Origin: Paraconexibacter algicola
GTDB taxonomy: Bacteria; Actinomycetota; Thermoleophilia; Solirubrobacterales; Solirubrobacteraceae
Length of the DNA: 64,000 nt
Assembly (NCBI RefSeq): GCF_003044185.1
Contig: NZ_PYYB01000001.1
Span: forward strand, 1,880,978-1,944,977
Reading direction: 5' to 3'
The translations under genes were made by a program, and so were the position numbers. Position 1 is the first letter of the stretch; each line of letters begins with the position of its first letter. Below the pieces are notes generated by a model. That model was not told the origin of the DNA, did not search any database, and worked only from the letters and a program-made list of their open reading frames with translations. Below, piece after piece: positions 58,600 to 64,000 of the stretch.

Positions 58600-60789
58600 C
58601 TAGGCCGGATCGCCGGGGCCGGCGGCGCGGACCTGGCGCTTGAGGCGCTCGATCCGCGCGGCGAGCTCATCCAATGACGCCGCGGAGCCGCTGTCGGCCG
58701 CTTCGGCCCTGGGGCTCGCGGTCGCCGTGCGCGGGCCGGGCTGCGCGCCGGGCGCGGAAGGCTCCACGTGCGGCGCCGGACCGACGAGCCCGCCTGCGTC
58801 GGGACGACCCATGACGGGACCGTGCTCGGCGCCGACCAGCGGGACGGCGACGGCTGCGGAGCCCGCGTCGGTCGGGGTCGGTGGGGTCGTGGTCGCGGCC
58901 ACCTGCCGCACCGCGGTCAGCTGCCCGCGCAGGTCCCCGGCGATGACGCTGACGCGACGCAGCAGCACGTCGCGGCGCTCGATCTCCTGCTCGAGGTCGT
59001 CGCAGCGCTGCCGGCTCTCGTCGGCCGCGCGGCGCGACGCCTCGATCTCTCCGCGCAGCTGCTCGGTGAGGCGCCGGATCGTGTCCCGGTCGGTCTCGGC
59101 GGCGATACGGGCGCGCTCCTCGCTGCCCACCTGCTGCTCGAGCTCGTGGACGCGCCGCTGCAGCCGCGAGCGCTCGCGGTCGAGCTCGGTGCGCAGTCCC
59201 GCGGTGGTGTCGCGCAGCTCGATGCGCAGCGTCTCGATCCGGGCCTGCAGGTCGGTCTGGAGCTGCGTGCGCAGCTCGCGCTCGGCGGCCAGGGCGGCGG
59301 CGCTCTGCGTCTCGATCGCGACGATCTGCTGCTCGAGCTCCTGGCGACGCTGCGCGTGCGCGCTGCGCTCGGCCTCGAGCGCCTGGCGGCCCTGCTGCTC
59401 GGCGGCGCGCAGCCGCTCCTCGAACGCGGTGCGCTCGAGCTGCAGCCGGGCGTCCGCGGCGCCGCGCTGGACCCGCTCGCGCTCGAGCTCCTGCTGGGAG
59501 GCGGCGATGCCGACCTGGGCCTCGGCGAGCTGTCGCTGCGCGCTGACGAGCGCGTCCTGCTGCGCCCGGGCCTCCGCGCGCAGCCGGTCGAGCTCCTCCT
59601 GCCGGACGCGGACCCCGTCCTCGGCCCGGGCGACCCGGGCGTCCGCCTCCTCGGCGCGCCGGACCGCCTCGATCCGCGCGGCGACCGCGTCGCGCAGCTC
59701 ACCGGTCCGGGCGAGGTCGGCGGACCGCTGCTGGCCGGCGAGCCGCTCCCGGTCCGCGCGCTCGGCCGCGAGCAGGGCCCGCGCACCGTCGAGCTCCCGC
59801 TCGAGCGCCGCGATCCGCGCGTCGCGCTCGGCCACGACGCGCTGCGCCTCGACGGTCGCCCGGTCACGCTCGGCGGCGGCCCGGTCACGCTCGGCGGTCG
59901 CCTGCCGCGCGGCCTCGTCGGCCCGGGTGCGGTCGCCCTCCGCGCGCTCGGCGCGCGCGGTCAGGTCGGCCGCGAGCGTCTCGAGCGCGTCGAGCTGCGC
60001 GGCGACCCGCTCGGTCTCCTGCGCGAACCGGGAGGCCGTCGCGGCGCTCTGCGCGCGGTGCTCGTCGAGGTCCGCCGCATGACGGGCCCGCAGCTCGTCG
60101 ATCTGCGCGGTCAGGCCGGCGACGCGCTCGTCGCTGCCGGCCTCGAGCTCCTCGCGCGTCGTCTCGTGCGCTGCGCGCTCGGCCTCCAGCTGCGCTGCGG
60201 CCTCGACCGCGGCGGCGTGGGCCTGGGCCTTCCGCGCTTCGAGCTCGGCGGCGATCGCGACCGCGGCCTCGCGCTCGGCCTCGAGCTGCCCGACGAGCTC
60301 GCGGACGGTCTCCTCGCGGTCGGCGCGCTCGTGCTCGAGCTCGGTGGTCGTCGCGTCGAGGTCGGCGAGGACCGTCTCGATGTCCGCCGTCAGCTCCCGC
60401 ACGCGCTGCTCGAGCTCCACCGTCCGGGCCTGCTCGGCCTCGAGCTCGTCGACGACGCGCTCGTGCTGGGTGCGGAGCCCGTCGAGCTCGGCGTCGCGGT
60501 CCGCGCGCAGCCGCTCGATCTCGGCGAGGTGCTCGTGGCGCTCGCCGTCGACCTCGGCGCGCAGCGCCGCCACCGCGGCGCGGGCGGCGGTGACCTGCGC
60601 CGTCACGTCGTCGACGTCGCTCGCGGGCGGGGACGCCGCGGACGCCGCACGTGCCGTGGGCGGTGGGGCGGGAGCGGCCGGCGCGCCGCCGCCGATCAGC
60701 TGCTCGGCCCGCGCCCGCAGCTGCTGCAGGCGCGCCAGGGAGGCGTCGACCGACGGCGGGGGCGACGAGACGTGATCGGTCGAGGGCAT
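58600..60789 (-). CDS. Large coiled-coil protein (729 residues)
   Basis: After a Pro/Ala-rich N-terminal section (~30-60), residues ~65-620 are an almost continuous coiled coil rich in Glu/Arg/Ala/Leu ('ERLRADRDAELDGLRTQHERV', 'LEQQVGSEERARIAAETDRD'), then a disordered Pro/Gly linker and a short C-terminal helix ('LDELAARIERLKRQVRAAG'). No transmembrane segment, ATPase head or hinge, so it is not SMC. ATG 60789 is chosen over 60822 because a TACGCT -10 lies 10 nt upstream. It faces the glycan operon tail to tail. A filament-forming cytoskeletal or scaffold protein is plausible. Confidence 0.85.
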   Translation of the reverse strand: MPSTDHVSSPPPSVDASLARLQQLRARAEQLIGGGAPAAPAPPPTARAASAASPPASDVDDVTAQVTAARAAVAALRAEVDGERHEHLAEIERLRADRDAELDGLRTQHERVVDELEAEQARTVELEQRVRELTADIETVLADLDATTTELEHERADREETVRELVGQLEAEREAAVAIAAELEARKAQAHAAAVEAAAQLEAERAAHETTREELEAGSDERVAGLTAQIDELRARHAADLDEHRAQSAATASRFAQETERVAAQLDALETLAADLTARAERAEGDRTRADEAARQATAERDRAAAERDRATVEAQRVVAERDARIAALERELDGARALLAAERADRERLAGQQRSADLARTGELRDAVAARIEAVRRAEEADARVARAEDGVRVRQEELDRLRAEARAQQDALVSAQRQLAEAQVGIAASQQELERERVQRGAADARLQLERTAFEERLRAAEQQGRQALEAERSAHAQRRQELEQQIVAIETQSAAALAAERELRTQLQTDLQARIETLRIELRDTTAGLRTELDRERSRLQRRVHELEQQVGSEERARIAAETDRDTIRRLTEQLRGEIEASRRAADESRQRCDDLEQEIERRDVLLRRVSVIAGDLRGQLTAVRQVAATTTPPTPTDAGSAAVAVPLVGAEHGPVMGRPDAGGLVGPAPHVEPSAPGAQPGPRTATASPRAEAADSGSAASLDELAARIERLKRQVRAAGPGDPA

Positions 60790-60799
60790 CGCGGGCACG

Positions 60800-60805
60800 A
60801 GCGTA
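60800..60805 (-). promoter_or_regulatory. -10 promoter element TACGCT (minus strand)
   Basis: Ten nt before ATG 60789 on the minus strand; supports that start over the upstream in-frame ATG at 60822. Confidence 0.35.
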
Positions 60806-60854
60806 TCTGCCGAGCAGGACATTCGGCGTACAGCCCGACGCCCGTTCGAGGAGC

Positions 60855-61331
60855 TCAGGGGTCGAGATGCACGCGCATGTAGAGGTCGCGCGCCGTCGAG
60901 CCCACCGAGCTGGCCCGGAACCCGAACGACTCGTAGAGCGCGATCGCGGCCGGGTTCTCCTCGTTGACGTCGAGCTCCATCCGTCGCGCGCCGCGCTCAC
61001 GCGCCCGCGCCATCGCTGCCGCGAGCATCGCCCGACCGACCCCGTGCCCGCGAGCGCTGTCGCGGACGAACACGTCCTCGACGAGGCAGTCGTACCCCGC
61101 CCGCCAGATCCCGTAGCGGAACCGCAGCTGCACGACGCCGCACGCGTCTCCCGTCGGGTCCGTGTAGCCGAGGACGTACTCGGTCTCGGGGTCGTCGAGG
61201 AGGTGCCGCACGCCACGGTGGAAGACCTCGTCCGGGGGGAAGTCCATGCCGAAGTGGTCGCGGAACGCGACCAGCAGCTCGGCGACCGCGGCGGCGTCCT
61301 GCGTCCCGGCGAGGCGCGCGGTCGCGCTCAC
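60855..61331 (-). CDS. GNAT-family N-acetyltransferase
   Basis: 158 residues. GNAT fold: 'GVVQLRFRYG', acetyl-CoA loop 'VFVRDSARGHGVGRAML' (R-x-x-G-x-G type), 'LDVNEENPAAIALYESFGF'. Acts on an amine or protein N-terminus; substrate unknown. GTG 61331 overlaps the thioesterase stop as GTGA, so the two form an operon. Confidence 0.92.
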   Translation of the reverse strand: MSATARLAGTQDAAAVAELLVAFRDHFGMDFPPDEVFHRGVRHLLDDPETEYVLGYTDPTGDACGVVQLRFRYGIWRAGYDCLVEDVFVRDSARGHGVGRAMLAAAMARARERGARRMELDVNEENPAAIALYESFGFRASSVGSTARDLYMRVHLDP

Positions 61332-61792
61332 GCCGAGGTCTCCGCGGGCGCGGTCCGCCGCACGTACCAGTGCACCGTGACGCGCCCGACCTCGACGCCC
61401 GCCTCGTCGTGCAGCTCGACGCCGACCTCGAACCGCGCCTTGCCATCGGTGTCCAGCGCGGCGAGGACCTCGTCGACCGGCGTGCGCAGCGCCGCGCTCG
61501 CGATGATCGGTCCGCGCGCGATCTTCAGGTAGGCGATCTCCGCGCGTTCCGCCAGCGGCGTGAGCGTCGCGAGGTGCTCGGCGAACGCGCCGAGGAACGC
61601 GCCGCCCGACGCGGCCTCCGCGACGGTGAAGAGCGCGCCCGCGTGCTGCGAGCCCACGTGGTTCTTCAGCTCGTCGGCGTCGGGCAGCACCGCGACGGCG
61701 GTGCCGGGCGCGATCTCGCGGATCGCGATCCCGATGTGGTGGGCGAACGGGATCATCCGCTCATACCCGGCGGCCAGGGCGACGTAGTCCAT
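61328..61792 (-). CDS. Hotdog-fold thioesterase (DUF4442/YiiD-C-like)
   Basis: 154 residues. 'LKNHVGSQHAGALFTVAEAASGGAFLGAF' carries the hotdog helix with the Asn-His-x-G-S/T-x-H-A-G pattern of the DUF4442 group, followed by strands 'AEIAYLKIARGPI' and 'VGRVTVHWYVRR'. Probably an acyl-CoA thioesterase. A TAGGTT -10 lies 7 nt before ATG 61792. First gene of a two-gene operon with the GNAT protein; in other bacteria a GNAT domain and this type of hotdog domain are fused (YiiD), which supports a shared function. Confidence 0.85.
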   Translation of the reverse strand: MDYVALAAGYERMIPFAHHIGIAIREIAPGTAVAVLPDADELKNHVGSQHAGALFTVAEAASGGAFLGAFAEHLATLTPLAERAEIAYLKIARGPIIASAALRTPVDEVLAALDTDGKARFEVGVELHDEAGVEVGRVTVHWYVRRTAPAETSA

Positions 61793-61799
61793 GGCCGCC

Positions 61800-61805
61800 A
61801 ACCTA
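61800..61805 (-). promoter_or_regulatory. -10 promoter element TAGGTT (minus strand)
   Basis: Seven nt before ATG 61792 on the minus strand, leaderless-type. It lies just downstream of the terminator hairpin of the preceding carboxylase gene. Confidence 0.45.
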
Positions 61806-61811
61806 CTGCGA

Positions 61812-61834
61812 GCGCGGGGCACGGGGCCCCGCGC
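61812..61834. terminator. Hairpin terminator after the carboxylase gene
   Basis: Perfect 9-bp stem GCGCGGGGC/GCCCCGCGC with loop ACGGG, 8 bp beyond the stop codon of the minus-strand carboxylase. Confidence 0.6.
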
Positions 61835-61842
61835 GAGACCGA

Positions 61843-63639
61843 CTACTCGGCCGCGGGCTCCGCGGGCGCGCTGGTGATGTCGGCGATCGGCGCGCCGGCG
61901 GTGATCGGGTCGCCCTCGGCGATGTGGAGCTTGGAGACGGTGCCCGCCTTGTGGGCGACGATCTCGTTCTCCATCTTCATCGCCTCGATGATGCAGACGA
62001 GCTGGCCCTCCTCCACCGTGTCGCCCTCGGCGACGACGATCTTCCACATGTTCCCCTGCATCGGGGAGTCGAGCCGGTCGGCGCCACCGCCGCCGCCCTT
62101 GGAGGCGCGCTTCTCGCGCTTCTTCGGGCCGGCGGCCCCGGGCGCGGCGGCCGGCGCGGCACCGTACGCGGGGGCGTCGCCGAACACCTTCACGTCGAAG
62201 CGCTTGCCGCCGACCTCGACGACGTAGTCGCTCTGGACCTTGTCCTCGTCGTCGGACTCGTAGCGCTCGCCCGAGTCCTCCGCGGTGGACTTGAGCCAGT
62301 CCTGGTCCTCGACGAGGTCCTTGCAGATCGAGCCCTTGGCCCAGTCCTCGGTGGACAGGAGCGCCTTGTGGAACGGGATCAGGGTCTCGAGGCCCTCGAT
62401 CTCGTACTCCTCCAGCGCGCGGATCATGCGGGCCGTGGCCTGCTCGCGATCGGCGTCCCAGACGATGAGCTTGGCGACCATCGGGTCGTACATCGGCGAG
62501 ACCTCGCCGAACGCCTGCACGCCGGAGTCGACGCGCACACCGGGGCCGGTCGGCTCCTTGTAGTTGCCGATCGGGCCGGGGGCGGGAGCGAAGTTGCGCG
62601 GGGCGGACTCGGCGTTGATGCGGCACTCGATCGCGTGCCCGCGCAGCTCGATGTCCTCCTGCTGGTAGTCGAGCGGCAGGCCGGCGGCGGCCTTGATGCC
62701 CTGCTTGACGATGTCGATGCCCGTCGTCATCTCGGTCACGCAGTGCTCGACCTGGACGCGGGTGTTCATCTCCAGGAAGAAGTACTCGTCGCCCTGGAGC
62801 ATGCCCTCGATCGTGCCCGCGCCGACGTAGTTGACGGCCTTCGCGGCGTCGATGCCGATCTTGCCGATCCGCTCGCGCATCTCCTCGTCGACGACCCACG
62901 ACGGGGCGGGGGACTCCTCGATGAGCTTCTGGTGGCGGCGCTGGATGGAGCAGTCGCGCTCGCCGAGGTGGATGACGTTGCCGTGCGTGTCGGCGAGGAT
63001 CTGGACCTCGACGTGGCGGGGCTCGGGCAGGTAGCGCTCGAGGTACACGGTGCCGTCGGAGAAGAACTTCTCGCCCTCGCGGCTCGCGCCCTCGTAGGCG
63101 TCCTTGAGCTTGTCCTCGGTCAGCGCGACGCGGAAGCCCTTGCCGCCGCCGCCGGAGGCCGCCTTGACGGCGACCGGGTAGCCGATCTCGTCGCGGGCGA
63201 TGCGGACGGCGTCCTCGTAGGTCTCGACGGCCTCGGTGGTGCCGGGGACGATCGGGACGCCCGCCTTCTGCATCAGCTCGCGGGCCTTGGTCTTGGAGCC
63301 CATGGCGTCGATCGCGGACGCGGGCGGGCCGATGAAGACGATGCCGGCGTCCTCGCAGGCCTTCGCGAACGGCGCGTTCTCGGACAGGAAGCCGTAGCCG
63401 GGGTGGATGGCCTCGGCGCCGCACTCCTTGGCGACCTCGATGATCTTGTCGACCTTGAGGTAGTTCTCGGACGCGGGACCGTCGCCGATGAAGTACGCCT
63501 CGTCCGCCTTGGTGGGGTGCAGCGCGTTGCGGTCGGTCTCGGAATAGACGGCGACGGACGTGATGCCCATCTCCTTGCACGCGCGGAAGACGCGGATCGC
63601 GATCTCGCCGCGGTTGGCCACCAGGATCTTCGAGAACAT
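61843..63639 (-). CDS. Acyl/acetyl-CoA carboxylase alpha chain: biotin carboxylase plus biotin carrier domain (AccA3 type)
   Basis: 598 residues, the size of actinobacterial AccA3. Biotin carboxylase N-terminal domain 'KILVANRGEIAIRVFRACKEMGI', ATP-grasp loop 'AASGGGGKGFRVA', 'ERDCSIQRRHQKLIEE', 'EMNTRVQVEH' with catalytic Arg, and a C-terminal BC domain. After a Lys/Gly/Ala linker comes a biotinyl domain with 'EAMKMEN' and biotinylated Lys555. It carboxylates the attached biotin with ATP and bicarbonate; a separate carboxyltransferase beta subunit, not in this window, transfers CO2 to acetyl- or propionyl-CoA for fatty acid synthesis. TAGATT -10 at 9 nt before ATG 63639. Confidence 0.96.
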   Translation of the reverse strand: MFSKILVANRGEIAIRVFRACKEMGITSVAVYSETDRNALHPTKADEAYFIGDGPASENYLKVDKIIEVAKECGAEAIHPGYGFLSENAPFAKACEDAGIVFIGPPASAIDAMGSKTKARELMQKAGVPIVPGTTEAVETYEDAVRIARDEIGYPVAVKAASGGGGKGFRVALTEDKLKDAYEGASREGEKFFSDGTVYLERYLPEPRHVEVQILADTHGNVIHLGERDCSIQRRHQKLIEESPAPSWVVDEEMRERIGKIGIDAAKAVNYVGAGTIEGMLQGDEYFFLEMNTRVQVEHCVTEMTTGIDIVKQGIKAAAGLPLDYQQEDIELRGHAIECRINAESAPRNFAPAPGPIGNYKEPTGPGVRVDSGVQAFGEVSPMYDPMVAKLIVWDADREQATARMIRALEEYEIEGLETLIPFHKALLSTEDWAKGSICKDLVEDQDWLKSTAEDSGERYESDDEDKVQSDYVVEVGGKRFDVKVFGDAPAYGAAPAAAPGAAGPKKREKRASKGGGGGADRLDSPMQGNMWKIVVAEGDTVEEGQLVCIIEAMKMENEIVAHKAGTVSKLHIAEGDPITAGAPIADITSAPAEPAAE

Positions 63640-63648
63640 AGGGGCCGG

Positions 63649-63654
63649 AATCTA
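63649..63654 (-). promoter_or_regulatory. -10 promoter element TAGATT (minus strand)
   Basis: Nine nt before ATG 63639 on the minus strand; a leader of two or three bases is expected. No Shine-Dalgarno is visible. Confidence 0.4.
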
Positions 63655-63784
63655 CTTCAAGGCGGGCGTCGGGCGACGTCTGGCGGGCCTGGGGACCCGA
63701 CGCGTGTCCGGGCGGGGTGTGCGGGGCGCGGCGCGGGGGTAGGGCAGGCGCCCAGGGCGGCTCGTCGGCCGCCGCGCACGGGAG

Positions 63785-63823
63785 TACGCTCCTGGCGCCC
63801 ATCCGCTCAAGCCTCCAAGGAGG
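63785..63823 (+). promoter_or_regulatory. -10 element TACGCT and strong ribosome-binding site
   Basis: TACGCT at 63785-63790 followed by AAGGAGG at 63817-63823, eight bases before GTG 63832. In contrast to many genes here this one has a normal ~35-nt leader. Confidence 0.5.
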
Positions 63824-63831
63824 ACCCGTTC

Positions 63832-64000
63832 GTGGACGCATCCCAGCTCAGCACCGGTGCAAAGGTCGCCGGTGGTGCCGGTCTCGCGCTGCTCATCATC
63901 ATGTTCCTGCCGTGGTACGAGGTGTCGGCATCGTTCGGCAACATCTCGGCCTCGGACAGCGGGAACGCGTGGCAGGTGTTCAGCTTCATCGACATCGTCC
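63832..64000 (+). CDS. Membrane protein, 3' end outside window
   Basis: The first 56 codons are visible. GTG 63832 is fixed by a canonical AAGGAGG. A short polar head ('DASQLSTGAKVAG') precedes a membrane helix ('GAGLALLIIMFLPWYEV') and the beginning of an extracytoplasmic segment ('SASFGNISASDSGNAWQVF'). The 'FLPWY' end of the first helix is common in actinobacterial four-helix membrane proteins of unknown role. No function can be given. Confidence 0.75.
   Translation, partial: MDASQLSTGAKVAGGAGLALLIIMFLPWYEVSASFGNISASDSGNAWQVFSFIDIV

Noticed and set aside
1-64000. tRNA, rRNA, CRISPR, insertion sequence or prophage features
   Set aside because: I scanned for cloverleaf-like blocks, regular spaced repeats, transposase motifs and phage genes and found none that could be supported.

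Overview
This is a very G+C-rich bacterial chromosome segment. GTG and ATG starts are both common, adjacent genes often overlap by ATGA or GTGA, and coding is dense. The gene content points to a high-G+C actinobacterium, most likely of the Thermoleophilia (Solirubrobacter/Conexibacter/Patulibacter relatives). The main reason is the recurring 'C-x-PGRY/PGTY-x-L-x-A-x-D-A-A-G-N' domain at the C-termini of secreted proteins (1-1952, 30826-32451). Short collagen-like Gly-X-Y proteins, an AccA3-type acyl-CoA carboxylase alpha chain and many leaderless-looking promoters fit the same picture. The lineage is an inference, not a measurement. No tRNA, rRNA, CRISPR array, insertion sequence or prophage gene was recognised, and no stretch above 300 bases lacks a gene.

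Region 1 (1-16656) has two facing oxidation operons. After the tail of a secreted multidomain protein and a TetR gene comes a six-gene forward operon (2715-9798): AarF/UbiB-like kinase, cytochrome P450, Baeyer-Villiger-type monooxygenase (BVMO), short-chain dehydrogenase (SDR), second BVMO, and a small decapeptide-repeat protein. A reverse operon (15248-10913) holds a third BVMO, an SDR and a 13-helix membrane protein of unknown role, and diverges from an unusual tandem-TetR fusion. Between the two operon ends sits a DUF559 endonuclease-like gene bracketed by two copies of the same hairpin repeat. The set looks like oxidation of a hydrophobic alcohol or ketone (terpenoid, steroid or long-chain), but the substrate cannot be read from sequence.

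Region 2 (16677-35690) is mixed housekeeping: an MrfA-like repair helicase with a STAND-type ATPase regulator, HAD phosphatase, GpsA, glycerate kinase, LigC-type DNA ligase, thioesterase, MFS exporter with HxlR regulator, DMT transporter with LysR regulator, trypsin-like secreted protease, SDR, DtxR-type metalloregulator, PhzF-like protein and 1-Cys peroxiredoxin.

Region 3 (35791-48665) holds a CAP-domain secreted protein, an aminotransferase, two collagen-like secreted paralogues, a stand-alone response regulator, a flavoprotein dehydrogenase, a dehalogenase-like HAD/MBL/VOC operon with a long inverted duplication beside another VOC gene, sucCD, and an FG-GAP propeller protein.

Region 4 (48846-60789) is the most interesting part: an eight-gene, mostly overlapping operon for an apparent envelope-glycan machine. 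Its core is a family-2 glycosyltransferase with an N-terminal MshEN cyclic-di-GMP-binding module. With it go a GT-C-like membrane protein, two coiled-coil/proline-rich proteins, a small two-helix membrane protein, a stand-alone GspE_N-like half domain, and two lipoproteins, one a PstS-like binding protein interrupted by a coiled coil. A 729-residue coiled-coil protein is encoded convergently. I propose this as the candidate undescribed system.

Region 5 (60855-64000) carries a GNAT acetyltransferase, a hotdog thioesterase, the biotin carboxylase/BCCP subunit of acyl-CoA carboxylase and the start of a membrane protein.
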